The notes below the pieces were generated by a model. The model did no database searches, was not told the origin of the DNA, and saw only the letters and a list, made by a program, of their open reading frames with translations. A stretch of DNA of 40,340 nucleotides, taken from JANJUB01 sp040081075. GTDB lineage: Bacteria > Armatimonadota > Fimbriimonadia > Fimbriimonadales > Fimbriimonadaceae. The stretch spans positions 1-40,340 of the forward strand of contig JBEBHJ010000031.1 in the NCBI GenBank assembly GCA_040081075.1. The letters run 5' to 3'. Shown here in pieces: positions 10,401-18,900 of this stretch (positions are counted from its first letter, which is position 1; every line of letters begins with the position of its first letter). The position numbers were made by a program, and so were the translations under genes.

Positions 10401-11143
10401 CCACCGAGTCGTACGAATCCGTTGCCGGAAGCGAAGGTGTCCACGATGTCCACAAACGATCCACCCGCATACTGAACTTGATAAACGTAATAACGCTGAG
10501 GATAGAGCAGGCCGCCCACGCCGTCGCCGGTTGGGCCTGTATTGATGTAAACGCTTAACGCATAGTTGCGAGGGTAGCGCTGGTTGGGAATGCTGGGGTC
10601 CGCCGGAGGCTCGATTCTCCAGGTGAATGTGTTTAGGGTGTCGGCAGCAAACAGCTTTACCTTTGGATCCGCTGCACTCGGAACCGTTCGTGAGTAATGG
10701 TAGCCAGGTGAGCCTGGTGCAACATAACCGGCCGGAATTGGGCCTACGCCGTAAAAAGGAATGCCGCGCAGAGCGTTTTCGAACCAGTTGATTCGTTGCC
10801 GCACTGGTTCGGTTCCGATTGGAACAATATCAGGTCGAACCGTCGGCGTTTCGGCTTGAACAATAAATGCGCCGGGAGCCTCATCCACCTGCGTTGGCGT
10901 TATCCAACCGGGCGTGATCACACTCTGCGTCGAGTTATTGTCACGCACGAGCTTATAACCATCAACATCATTGATAAGGGGGGCGTACCAGGTGAGAAAT
11001 GCTCGACCTGCTGAGTTCAAAACAGCCCCGGTGTTCACACCTTGACGCGCGCTCCCGCCAGCTAAACCAGGGAAATCTTGGCTGGTACCGAGAACGGCCA
11101 TGGCGATCAAGGAGATCGCGCCTACAGTTTTGAGGGTTTTCAC
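4442..11143 (-). CDS. Giant secreted beta-propeller protein of the pilus cluster (PilY1-like position)
   Basis: 2233 aa from a GTG at 11143, 20 bases after the preceding gene, with AAGGAAAG as ribosome binding site. The reading frame stays open further upstream, but that part overlaps the neighbour and would bury the signal peptide (VKTLKTVGAISLIAMAVLGTS). Residues about 560-945 contain repeated PQQ-type propeller strands (GKLTCLDA, GRIYCIDM, GRMYALEA, RFFSLNADTGAVNWEF, YIISLEAATGNVLW, GYIYAFNN) with recurrent W(T/S)YP turns. A second propeller-like stretch lies at about 1770-1890. Residues 1371-1382 hold a partial calcium-type loop (DSDGNG). I see no catalytic motif. As the last gene of a pilD-prepilin operon it is probably a filament-associated tip or surface protein, by analogy with PilY1. 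That role is inference, and sequence homology to PilY1 is not evident. Confidence 0.8.
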   Translation of the reverse strand: MKTLKTVGAISLIAMAVLGTSQDFPGLAGGSARQGVNTGAVLNSAGRAFLTWYAPLINDVDGYKLVRDNNSTQSVITPGWITPTQVDEAPGAFIVQAETPTVRPDIVPIGTEPVRQRINWFENALRGIPFYGVGPIPAGYVAPGSPGYHYSRTVPSAADPKVKLFAADTLNTFTWRIEPPADPSIPNQRYPRNYALSVYINTGPTGDGVGGLLYPQRYYVYQVQYAGGSFVDIVDTFASGNGFVRLGGGGLPTNRMFTYDGVNPITITLFNTVPRRTGHTGDSIPAPYPLNDPRWLNTYPSQPYNTIVCADAVQAIPLSGEYVSTPIVSALDPSILGSPTRVFDARNNYSVGSLNGVDVTTIKATVTSRRSTDGAVDWTYSPLDEGALATALDNSSAGVTGGPAPWFTTAVEPGFLGANYFKAPAVIVAGTEQLVRYAPTLNKGTYQIMAWLPGSRGTEVLARQVVYNVKEGVVTTTVTVDQDAARGWTPIGTRRFTHDPALSPLTVEVTNLSTNPADLGRDVMTDTIKFIGAANLGATSTLVHKVAGVRVTNGGPIVQTPVVLLATEDGKLTCLDATGNGNGTTNVYWTYPSTPDPSVVGWTDPNQVAGEDGPGPTAQMPIAFDLSTALIENIGGNDYLFIASKNGRIYCIDMAGRGDMTLATRQPGTTRRIWSYPNDFPASAVRSRLGAFTGSLAYGVTAAGPTIFAGAPQGRMYALEALPAVITNKTTNVRWTYPALNQPTLGAIQMSPVFEGNRLFFGTGIKSGDDRGRFFSLNADTGAVNWEFNSSALFVNSIPEADAFLSTPVYVDATHVAPGDPSMIVMANENRYIISLEAATGNVLWVTDELGSSVAGGLTVAQVSAFTGGGAGARAPATLIMVPTVDGTFAGLFARIATTNIVGTRLAWRYLAAGDQITASISSGRGFMYGADSAGYIYAFNNLGNGANGDVDGPGAQDLVPNIDDDPDVTDFRDGKLLFVTKDTYQRLRLPDSDANHLTYAQVIGDVTRHVTQLNFDWGETIYALAYDFPYLDTYTKGAIAGQPAPPPIVNYRISVEGASIRNLSIEARRFRNPATAPLAASGARRLDGYACYPYIIQSGGSNAMPPGKAEISFGVATSALTDPPRQVNVTLNPANVTKRFGISNPIALIMNNGPAGISSLFSLGNDYDPSFAENLTNGSVNTGAPGKRQDRMTVVQGYVDHGQANTVQIGIVDRSLMTMLRGEGLGLDNVRVQLSDLEWQGGKAAVHKPIDSIPFYAAFYGTGKGLEDYPGVFPNESDDYPDVDRFNVLVVKDPNGQAENPLFNTVGLNPVTNINLGVSPPTRTLNTTPFDFSLNVPRFQPANTTSAHINSDTNPIAASGFYGSITVFVDSDGNGVHTGARGRREAFRSMKIAAGVRPDERITMDTSTLDFGNLASSTGYDSRDPKTGTTFSPWVGPYAPLFRPVVIYNEGNVNLLNVRLAKTYNGGSPWEIFSATNHELAWLDGNRNLHATFDSQFALTPQPVLPKARPTDSNPTTFRDNPRVRDNPNINAVAGPLLVGSPDPDNPRVAVSLPLGFPSGLYSSIVRAIEDNNFDEDLAATGESYSDPTVTVKFTSREARATNSYTTMTSTMIDDLVPNTAQDFYHANAQPTGMRTPDGHLVTAFTSNRMAGVGAGFNRAQPTANVTNEEWKIYIASVQGAAPAGLPGVNPIRDLNAFVPAAANRWFQRDVAEYPPTPVATLFPGDPVVGATAKFGSPSFPAAGLLNPITGAVHPYAYMAFIGSAQKQGLQERYGDTRIFLAPVTVSATGSTAAGAPIGLPNDPQMSKAAPSVYQLGDDATVFFTALGTGQAQIHYASYNGATWNQTRVLNLGNGFEAVGGPNVSGRVYTGVSGAGQPGTGSSILELAFTGKLRGRPANEIFMTRMAANGVVPGNQYYYPIRTNEFLRTDTEAGTYRASGVVWNPANVTLNYSLNNGPLTNIEVGGTRNTDRTTGLISFETTLGGKAYLDPNLGTVRLSNSLPAKNAALYLTYQPRVLKVSASGTGYSGATMLFDNRLIGELSYWADSATNAAILPNDPVRSSRYVLTYSRSAAGNGQTARPYMQTFRLGVQLPYDVATTANGNIVAINVTGATGFYQVDPANGRIYFTDVDENRNITVTFTGLDDAGNQVAVAATNYTVGLMTERGEIPVLMDQTVNESQMYTFLDPFDISSPGGARRPGLIWTLWTSTRTGTPDIFFQTIAPRFTPVGRQ

Positions 11144-11162
11144 AGTTTCTTTCCTTTCTTCC

Positions 11163-14100
11163 TTATTGCTTATCTGCAAAGACAGGGCCGATGATGCCGC
11201 GTGCATCGTAGGTTCCGCCGGGTTTATTGTTGAGCACAGCTCGAATACTGGTCGTTTGGAAGCCGAGATTTGGCTTATTGAAGTCGAAGCCCAGGGGCGC
11301 AACGCCGCTTGGGTCAAAGTCGCCATCCACCAAGATCACTTCGCCCGTGAATCGGACGCGGGGATCGGTTGCGAGGTTTCGCCGATAGTAGCCGGTGTAG
11401 CCGTTGCAGATCAGAACCTCGCCCGAATCAAGTCGCTTGGCATAAGTTGGCATAAAGTCGGCCGGATTATCCTGGTAGGAAATCGCAACCCCATTGCGTC
11501 GCATTGCGGGATAGGCTTTGCGCGTCAACATCCACTCGACATTCCAAGTGCCGCCTCCGCCATCCGTGATATCGAACACCCCTTCCGAATCCGTCACCAT
11601 CACGTCGAGGTGGACGACGCCCCCTTCTAAGTGGTAGTGGAGATCGATTGAGTTCAAGCTACCGAGCCGCTTTCGGCGGGCCGGTTCAGCCGGGGAGTTA
11701 AAGGAGTTCGTGTTGGCGTCCCAATAAACATTCGCCGGAAGCGCTGGCACGTCAACTTCATTGATAACGGTGCTGGTTGCTCCGTCGAAAATCACAATGC
11801 CTCCGTTACCTTCATCGGAACGCCGGATCGCCGCAGTTGCGGGAGTATCCAGGCCGATGTCGGCGCGGGCCGGCAGCTGATTGCCAATTCCTGCCGCATA
11901 AATGTATCGAGAGTTCACACCCGCGTCAATGAAGACTCGGTCTATCGAGGTGTAGTCATAACCGGCGCCGCTGTGTTTGGCTGCGCTGTGCCAATAAAGC
12001 ACTCCAACGGCCCGCTCCCCATTAGAATCGCTGAGGATTGAGCCAACGCGATTGTTCACGTAAGCGTAACGGTCGACCAACTCGATGATTCGCTGGTTGC
12101 CGGTGTCGGCGATCGCATAATGAACCCAATATTCGAGCGCCTGCGGATTGCTGAACGGATTGTTACCAGCGGCAACGATCGTCGTAAACGTCATCGCGTC
12201 GCGAGGATTCGTCAGGCTCTTTGATTCGTTGCTGGCGTAGCTATCAGGCACGTAGGTCGCATCCAGCTTAAAGCCCGAAACTGACCGCAGTTCCTTACCG
12301 CTGACGTCCGCCTTGATCACTCGGCTCGCGCCGGTATCTACGATGAGCACCTGTCGATCACTAAGACCGTAAACCTTCGTCGGGCGGACAAGTTTGGTTA
12401 CTTGGCCCGCGCCGCCGGTATCGCCTTGGCTACCAGTCTTAAACGTAGCGTCTAGTGACCAAATCGGAGTCCCGATTTGATCAAACCTAGCAACTCTCGC
12501 TTCGTCGGCGACCAAGAAGTCCGCTTTGTTAAAAGCCCAAATTCCCTCTGGAGACCAGGCAAAGACCGAACCTAAACCACCGATCGCACCCATAGATGGG
12601 GAGGCGAATCCTCCGCTATCAGGAATGCGAAGAATCGTTTGTTGTAATCGGGTTTGGTAGTCGCCGAAGCTCGTTATCCCTTGGAACGACGGCCACTTCA
12701 CGGCCGGATTGGCATCAAAAGTGGTCATCGGCGAGCCCGTAACCATGTAAAGTTGCTTCAACCAAGGGCGATTAGGATCGGACGTGCCCAAGAACTTATC
12801 GTTCGGACTGATGTTCGTTTCCATCGCATACACTTGACCAGCCGGCGCGAAAGTGCCGAGCGTCAAAATGCTTGCCCAAGAACTAGCAGTTGCCATGAAG
12901 GCCGTATTGCCAGAGGCAAACATCGGCGAAGTTGAATCGGATCCTAGCCACAATGCGTACCAGTTAAGCTGGTTCCAAGAACCGCGCGCCGATGGCTCGA
13001 GGAGCGTGTCTTGCTGTGTATTTTGGCGAAGGATGACCGGCTGGCTGGTGCTCAACACGTTCGTCAGCGGCCCACGCGTGGTCGCGCTGAGATTGTCAAT
13101 CCGAATCGTACCAACACCGTTGTTCTCTTCGTAAACGTATTGATTGGGTTGCAAAACGCTGAATACGTCTGGTCGTCCGCCGGGACCTGATGTTGAACGA
13201 TCAAGGTCAGGCTGCAAGATTGCAAAACCACTGGCCAAGCTCGGCACAATGATCTTGATCGGATCAGGCTCGGTCTTGAACGCCATGGTAAAGAGCATGG
13301 GCACGAACGGCTTTAGACCCTTGGCTGAAACAAGGACCTGATCGCCGCTTATGACCGGACCACTAACAAATGTCTGAAGCGGAATTCGGCCGCCGAGAAG
13401 CGCTTGTACAAACGGGGGGACAAAGCCTAGGAGCGGATCAGTATTCTGCAGAGTCTCAGGGTAGTTCACATCATTTGCCTGATTGAGGGTCAATATGTGC
13501 TGCGGGAACAGGGTGAATCGGTTGACCACCTTAAAGTTGCCTCTTCCCTCTTCGCGAATCGCATAGTAAGAACCACCCGCTTTGATCGTAGGATCTTGGC
13601 TGCTGACAACCAAGTGCATAGTTCCCTTTGGTGACAGTGCGATTCCATGAAGAATACGGCGGTCCTTGCCTGTATCATCTGGCAGAGTAATGTTGCCCCG
13701 AACAATCTGACTGGCCATTCCAGGAATGCCCGTGCCATAGTCGATCGTATAGTCAACCCGAACACCGAACCCAACCGGAAATGCCGGTGCCGCGACCTTC
13801 TTGGTAAATGTCAGAACACCGTTTGATTCCGCATAGGCGCCCGTGAACGTGGCATCCATTTCGGCAGCCGTGTAAGGATCGCCATTAGGCTTGAGAATCG
13901 TTAACTTGACCCCAAGGCCAAGATCGTCCGTTCCGGTCGTTGGCTTATAAATCGTCAATCCTTGGCTGCTTGCTCTCGTTTGAACTTGAAGCGCCGCGGC
14001 CGAATCAACGGGAGCACTAGCGGGCTTTTCGCCCTTTGCACCAAACCAGATGCTTGAAAGCCCGGCACTAGCTTGCGGACCCCCACTTGGGTTCGGACGT

Positions 14101-15761
14101 GTGGGCACATAAATTACCTTGTCAAGTCCGCCAGAATTATCAGCGATAGGAATGTAGCCTACAGTTGGGGAGAAGCTAATATCGGCAATAGCGCCAGAAG
14201 CGGCGCTTCCACCCATCGACCAACCGACTCCGTTCGTCGTCACTTGCAATCCTGTGGCCGGATTGGCGACCCAGATTCGACCAGAGCGGCCCAGGCCGTT
14301 GTTTTGCGAATCAGCCATGAACAGATACCCTTCATGGAAGGTTGGGGCGTAGATACCATGACCAGGGAAGCTCGTATCCAAATCGGCCGGTCCGGTATCA
14401 CATGAAATGGAATAGAGCGGCGTGGCCGCCGTCAGACCCTGAATAATGCCATTGGCGTTATAGGGAAATGCTTCGAACGAATGAACCGTACCAGTGGCAT
14501 CGCACACCACGATTTGATCGCGAGTAATACCCGCGCCAGCGTTCGGCACTTCAATGCCAATCGGAGAAGAAACCGGTCCGGGCAACACTCGTGAAACCCA
14601 GACGAGGTCGTAACCGGCTCCGGTAGCGTAGTCTCGAATTCCATCGTCGGGGTCGCCATCGCCATCAAGGTCTTTTCTCGGGTCAGCATCGTACACTGCG
14701 ATCCCATCATTAACGGGCATGATCATCAGGCCTTTGAAAACTGCAGGAGGCCGATAGTCAAACGGGGATGAGTAGGGTGGCTTGCTTACGTCCGCAAAGC
14801 TTTGCAGCATTGGTGCACCGAAATCAAGTCGGGTTGATCCACCTTTTCGGGCTCCCTTTAAAGCACCGTCGTAGCCAGCGGTTTGGTAAATCAGGTTGAT
14901 GATCAGCTTGCCGGCGGCGTCGGAAGATCGGTCGAACTCTGGTTTCAAACCCGTGGCGCCCACATTGTTGTTGTAGCCGCCGCTTACGGGAATTCGGTTC
15001 AGAGTGGTCGCGAGGCCCTTTGATGTGACGAGGAGATAGCCGTCGCCAATTCGACCGAGCGATACATATGACCCCTTGTTGTCGGAAGCAATGATATCAA
15101 ATCGAGTTGAATCTGTGCCCAGCGGCTCGCCAATCGATGCGATTGCGCCAAAACCAAGTGCGGCGAGATTCAAGTCTCGTAAGCTAGCCGTCGGGTCAGC
15201 CTGCATCTGAATCAGGTCAAATTCCGTGATCGGATTGGGATAGTTCAGCAAAAAGCTGTTGAAATCGGTGTAGGCGCCAGGCCCACCAACGGCGGTTGTG
15301 ATCGTGAATGGATAGGGGAGTCCGTTCCACGGCTCCATCGCAGTAAAGGAATTCACGTCTACCCAGAGAACTCCACCCTTTTCGACAAACCGTCGAAGCT
15401 TTTCCCGCTCGGCGGTGTTGAGGTTGACCGGACCATGGGCGGCCAATAGGATAACGTCAAGGCTAGCGAGCTGCGAATCTGAAGCCGTGCTGAGGCGGAG
15501 AGTCCAGTAATCTGCCTCAAATTTCTTAGAACTTGCCCGAGGGAACGGATTTGCAAAGTTAAATCCAGGCGGCTTGATCTTGGAGTTGGAGTCTAAGTTG
15601 TACCAAACGTGGGGCTCACGATTATTGAGAACCAATCCCGCGGCGTCGCTCTCGATAAGAGCTTTTGCCACTTTAATCGTGGTAACTCGCTTAGAGAAAC
15701 CTTGCCCCAGCGACATGGTCGCTAGGGCGATGACGGATATACAAAGGATTAGTCGTTTCAC
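11163..15761 (-). CDS. Giant secreted protein: amidotransferase-like N-terminal domain plus propeller repeats
   Basis: 1532 aa. It starts with GTG at 15761, overlapping the PilX-like stop by four bases (GTGA) with GAGGTG as ribosome binding site. Residues 1-20 are a signal peptide. Residues about 25-295 resemble the class I glutamine-amidotransferase-like fold used in DUF4159-type proteins (DVILLAAHGPVNLNTAEREKLRRF, then VEKGGVLWVDV). I see no obvious catalytic Cys-His pair, so it is probably a binding fold. A DLDGDGDPDD calcium-type loop sits at 364-373. NHL/propeller-like strands occur at about 1120-1240 (VLIVDTGASRVIKADVSG; YAIADTGNQRIIELVD). Its place immediately after the PilX-like gene mirrors pilX-pilY1 order in proteobacteria. 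A role at the filament tip or surface is inferred, and no enzymatic function can be assigned. Confidence 0.8.
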   Translation of the reverse strand: MKRLILCISVIALATMSLGQGFSKRVTTIKVAKALIESDAAGLVLNNREPHVWYNLDSNSKIKPPGFNFANPFPRASSKKFEADYWTLRLSTASDSQLASLDVILLAAHGPVNLNTAEREKLRRFVEKGGVLWVDVNSFTAMEPWNGLPYPFTITTAVGGPGAYTDFNSFLLNYPNPITEFDLIQMQADPTASLRDLNLAALGFGAIASIGEPLGTDSTRFDIIASDNKGSYVSLGRIGDGYLLVTSKGLATTLNRIPVSGGYNNNVGATGLKPEFDRSSDAAGKLIINLIYQTAGYDGALKGARKGGSTRLDFGAPMLQSFADVSKPPYSSPFDYRPPAVFKGLMIMPVNDGIAVYDADPRKDLDGDGDPDDGIRDYATGAGYDLVWVSRVLPGPVSSPIGIEVPNAGAGITRDQIVVCDATGTVHSFEAFPYNANGIIQGLTAATPLYSISCDTGPADLDTSFPGHGIYAPTFHEGYLFMADSQNNGLGRSGRIWVANPATGLQVTTNGVGWSMGGSAASGAIADISFSPTVGYIPIADNSGGLDKVIYVPTRPNPSGGPQASAGLSSIWFGAKGEKPASAPVDSAAALQVQTRASSQGLTIYKPTTGTDDLGLGVKLTILKPNGDPYTAAEMDATFTGAYAESNGVLTFTKKVAAPAFPVGFGVRVDYTIDYGTGIPGMASQIVRGNITLPDDTGKDRRILHGIALSPKGTMHLVVSSQDPTIKAGGSYYAIREEGRGNFKVVNRFTLFPQHILTLNQANDVNYPETLQNTDPLLGFVPPFVQALLGGRIPLQTFVSGPVISGDQVLVSAKGLKPFVPMLFTMAFKTEPDPIKIIVPSLASGFAILQPDLDRSTSGPGGRPDVFSVLQPNQYVYEENNGVGTIRIDNLSATTRGPLTNVLSTSQPVILRQNTQQDTLLEPSARGSWNQLNWYALWLGSDSTSPMFASGNTAFMATASSWASILTLGTFAPAGQVYAMETNISPNDKFLGTSDPNRPWLKQLYMVTGSPMTTFDANPAVKWPSFQGITSFGDYQTRLQQTILRIPDSGGFASPSMGAIGGLGSVFAWSPEGIWAFNKADFLVADEARVARFDQIGTPIWSLDATFKTGSQGDTGGAGQVTKLVRPTKVYGLSDRQVLIVDTGASRVIKADVSGKELRSVSGFKLDATYVPDSYASNESKSLTNPRDAMTFTTIVAAGNNPFSNPQALEYWVHYAIADTGNQRIIELVDRYAYVNNRVGSILSDSNGERAVGVLYWHSAAKHSGAGYDYTSIDRVFIDAGVNSRYIYAAGIGNQLPARADIGLDTPATAAIRRSDEGNGGIVIFDGATSTVINEVDVPALPANVYWDANTNSFNSPAEPARRKRLGSLNSIDLHYHLEGGVVHLDVMVTDSEGVFDITDGGGGTWNVEWMLTRKAYPAMRRNGVAISYQDNPADFMPTYAKRLDSGEVLICNGYTGYYRRNLATDPRVRFTGEVILVDGDFDPSGVAPLGFDFNKPNLGFQTTSIRAVLNNKPGGTYDARGIIGPVFADKQ

Positions 15762-18700
15762 GGATTCACCTCGCCGTAATAGGCAAGAGTTGGACTGACA
15801 GGTAGCCGAGGCATGGGCGGAAGAGCGTAATCAATCGTTACGCCCGCAGAAGGTTGCACGCGAGTAAATCTCACGTAAGAATCAGGAGCATCAACGAAAC
15901 CGGTGATCCGACCCGTTGCAAACGCGGGATCCTGAATGATCCGAAGGTTTGGAACGTAAGTGTCGGCGCCAGTGATGTTATAACCCGGAGGAACATGTGA
16001 ACTCGGAATCAGGACTCCGCTTGAGCCTTGCTCGCGTGGAATCCAGGACCACTTCTTGCCCCATTCGTTTTGAACAGAAGCAGGTTGGGTCATGTTCTCG
16101 CTCACCGAGCCAAGGATCGTAACGCGAACATCAAGCGGCTCGCCGTAGAACGGGGTCTCCGGCATTGAACCATAGAGGCTCAATCGCTGAGCGTTTCGAG
16201 CGGCGTTGTTCGCGCCTAAGCCCAGCCAAGCGGCTCGGCTGTCGTTCGGATTCGGATTAAACCAGTTACCCGGAATGACGAAGAATGAACCTTCCTGAGC
16301 GTAAATGCCAGCCTCAACCTTGATATCGTGAGGAACGATCGCCGCACGGCGGATGATCGTGTCATTTGTGGCGCCTGCACCAACGTTTGTGCTTCGCAAC
16401 GAAATGTTGTTGCTGAAGTGCCCGACGAACATCGAATACGTTCCTTCTCGCGCCGCTTCATTGGCCGTTAATGTGTTCCCGGCGAATCCGACCGAAGTTG
16501 GTCGAATGAGCGGATAGGCGATGGACTCCATTCGAGGGTAAGACTGCCAGGGCTGTGAGCCGAGCCCCTTAACCGGCTGCCAGGTTCCGGCCGCATAGGG
16601 CGGAGAGGCAGAGTTGGCGGCATTCATTTCGAAGTTGTAAACCGACGCGGGTGCACCAAAGTTAATATCCGCTCCAAAGAATGCAAACGGCGCCGCGCCA
16701 TTGTCCTTGGCATGGGTGAATAGCAAGTTCGTAACAATCGGCAAACCTGAGGCTGGGTCTACGTAGTCCAATGCGCTTGGACGCCAAGTCTGCGGATTGG
16801 TCGGTGTAACCGCCGGTAAGCCAGCGAAGTTCTCTGTTCTCCAATTGAGTTCGCTAAGAAAAGAGATTCCACCGGTGACGGCTCGCATTCTGACCGCGTT
16901 GCCGGCCTGAGGATCGTTCGTTTCTTGGACTTCCTCAATGCTCGTTCCACCAGATACTCCAAAGAAGTTAGGCGTGTTAAGCGCGACATAGTCTTTTGCC
17001 ATGAGCATCATTGCCGAACGCGATGGTCGGTCTAGCCGCGTACCGGCAGCATCTACGACATTGCCCTTCGTGATGCTTCCCTCAATGTAAATGTTAGCCA
17101 TTGAGATCACGTTAAGTTGAACATCAGTCGGAATTACGCCTCGAACTCGAACGTTGCCCTCAAAGAAGAGAAGACCATCAAAAGGAAAACCGTTTGTCCA
17201 TACTGGAGCGGCGGCATCAATGTCCGCCGGATTCGTCAGCGTGTTGATAACATAGGGCGGTTGAGGTCCAGGACCATCGGGATCGCCGCCAATGCGGTAG
17301 CGAATAGTGGTCAAGCCGCTGTCTGAGCCGTCTGGGCGACGCCAGGTTCGCTCTCGAGCTGGAGCCCGTCCGTCCCTCGTGATCTCAAAGCCATCCCACA
17401 TCAGGCGAAGATAGGCGCCCACCGGGATGTAATAGGGGCCCTGCCAGCCGCTATTAGCCTGACCGTTATTGGGATTCAGCCAATCATAAACCATCGACTG
17501 CGAGCTACCCGCGTTTTCACGAGTACTCTCGTCCAAGCCGATTTGGCGATCAGAAAGGTTGCCCACATATACGTTGCGTCCGTGTCCAAACCGACCGATA
17601 TTGCCTACCGCATTAAGCGGGCCGCTGTTTCGAGTGACCGTGAAGTATGTGTTGACGCCGGTGACGGGGTCAGGCGAAACGAAGTCAGGTGCTTCTTTGC
17701 GTCCGATGTTCCGGGTCCAACCTTCGGGATCCGTTCGTTCAATGCCGTCTCGCAGCAAGCCCTGAATCGTGGAGTAAACAGTAGAGCCACTATCCAGACT
17801 TGCGGGGATCGGCCCGCCATTAAACAATGCTGTGGCGTTTGTGAGTTGAATCAAATCGTTATCGGCCACGACAGTATCGTCACCTTTGGTTCGAATCATT
17901 TCCAGGAGTGCGGCATTGTCTGAACCGATTACCGATCCAGCTGCCCAAATCCCGTCGCCAAAGCCTTGATTCAGGTAGGTTCGGACCGTCCCGTTAAATC
18001 GTAGATCAGCGTTGGACCAGATGCTTCCACCACCGGTAACCGTTGATCCGCCGTTCGAGTCTGAGGGACCGCCAAACTCAATAACAGGGGTGACGGTTGT
18101 TGCATCCATTTTCGCGCCCATATCCGCACCATAGCCAAGGTCCATAGGCTTGGAAACCTGATCAAGGTTGGTAACGAAGAGAGCATGCTCTATAATTCCA
18201 ATCGAAGCCAAGGCGATCAGTCGTCGCGAACTCTTTGTGTTAAAAACGTTATCACGCGCCCGCATATCTTCAAAGGCGGCGCGATAGGCAGCCCAGCCAG
18301 CGTAGTTGCGGTACTGAACGCCACCGTTAGAGAGTTGCGTGGTGGGGTCGTTTGGATCAATTCTGCCCACTCGTCCAACGCACTCCAGAATCAAGTAGCT
18401 TCTGGCTTTGCCTGGCGAAAGCAACGGACCATTAGGGTTGGCATCGAATAAATTTGGATCGCTCGGAGCCCAGCGCAATCGAATAAGCGCCCGTCCTGCC
18501 GCGCCGTAGTCATAGCGCGAAAAAGCGCCTAGACCGTCTGGACCGCCTAAGTCCTTAACGAGATCGGCCGCGTTTCGGAAGCCGAGACCAGTGCCAGGCC
18601 GTAGATAAAACGCGTCTGGATCCTTTGTGATGTCGCCAGCCGTGGAGAGAGCGATCGTCGGAGGGCGGTAATCGGCTCGCTTTTCGCTGTATTGAAGTTG

Positions 18701-18898
18701 CTTGTGAGCAAACTCGATACCGGCTTGCGCCAAGTTTTGAGCGGCTGACCGACGTTGCCCAAAGGCACCCTGGTCAAGGTTACGGTTTAAGATAGCCGCA
18801 AATACGAAACCAAGCACCAGAACGATGGCAAGGATGATTACCGCAATTGGGAGGGCTTGACCCGCCCGTTTGTTTGAAGAAATGATCGTTGCTTTCAT
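15758..18898 (-). CDS. PilX-like giant minor pilin component
   Basis: 1046 aa. The N-terminus (residues 8-42: SNKRAGQALPIAVIIL, then AIVLVLGFVFAAIL) is a PilX_N/type IV pilin-like hydrophobic helix after RAG. It lacks the Glu5 of canonical prepilins, as is common in PilX/GspK-like proteins. The helix continues into QNLAQAGIEFAHKQL, typical of this family. In the middle, roughly 570-640, GNVRVRGVIPTDVQLNVIS and NIYIEGSITKGN resemble the right-handed repeat seen in DUF4900-type proteins of pilin loci. Proteobacterial PilX is below 250 aa, so most of this protein is an extra exported domain. It starts two bases after the PilW-like stop and shares four bases with the next gene. In known systems PilX promotes assembly of a tip complex with PilY1. 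Confidence 0.78.
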   Translation of the reverse strand: MKATIISSNKRAGQALPIAVIILAIVLVLGFVFAAILNRNLDQGAFGQRRSAAQNLAQAGIEFAHKQLQYSEKRADYRPPTIALSTAGDITKDPDAFYLRPGTGLGFRNAADLVKDLGGPDGLGAFSRYDYGAAGRALIRLRWAPSDPNLFDANPNGPLLSPGKARSYLILECVGRVGRIDPNDPTTQLSNGGVQYRNYAGWAAYRAAFEDMRARDNVFNTKSSRRLIALASIGIIEHALFVTNLDQVSKPMDLGYGADMGAKMDATTVTPVIEFGGPSDSNGGSTVTGGGSIWSNADLRFNGTVRTYLNQGFGDGIWAAGSVIGSDNAALLEMIRTKGDDTVVADNDLIQLTNATALFNGGPIPASLDSGSTVYSTIQGLLRDGIERTDPEGWTRNIGRKEAPDFVSPDPVTGVNTYFTVTRNSGPLNAVGNIGRFGHGRNVYVGNLSDRQIGLDESTRENAGSSQSMVYDWLNPNNGQANSGWQGPYYIPVGAYLRLMWDGFEITRDGRAPARERTWRRPDGSDSGLTTIRYRIGGDPDGPGPQPPYVINTLTNPADIDAAAPVWTNGFPFDGLLFFEGNVRVRGVIPTDVQLNVISMANIYIEGSITKGNVVDAAGTRLDRPSRSAMMLMAKDYVALNTPNFFGVSGGTSIEEVQETNDPQAGNAVRMRAVTGGISFLSELNWRTENFAGLPAVTPTNPQTWRPSALDYVDPASGLPIVTNLLFTHAKDNGAAPFAFFGADINFGAPASVYNFEMNAANSASPPYAAGTWQPVKGLGSQPWQSYPRMESIAYPLIRPTSVGFAGNTLTANEAAREGTYSMFVGHFSNNISLRSTNVGAGATNDTIIRRAAIVPHDIKVEAGIYAQEGSFFVIPGNWFNPNPNDSRAAWLGLGANNAARNAQRLSLYGSMPETPFYGEPLDVRVTILGSVSENMTQPASVQNEWGKKWSWIPREQGSSGVLIPSSHVPPGYNITGADTYVPNLRIIQDPAFATGRITGFVDAPDSYVRFTRVQPSAGVTIDYALPPMPRLPVSPTLAYYGEVNP

Positions 18899-18900
18899 GA

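Noticed and set aside
11144..11326. Longer in-frame start for the 2233-aa giant protein
   Set aside because: It would overlap the preceding gene by about 160 bases and bury the signal peptide. The GTG at 11143 has a ribosome binding site and sits just after the previous stop.
4616..15800. Many open frames of 60-180 codons antisense to the two giant genes and the pilus genes
   Set aside because: They lack ribosome sites, domain signatures and plausible composition, and they are fully contained in well-supported genes on the other strand.
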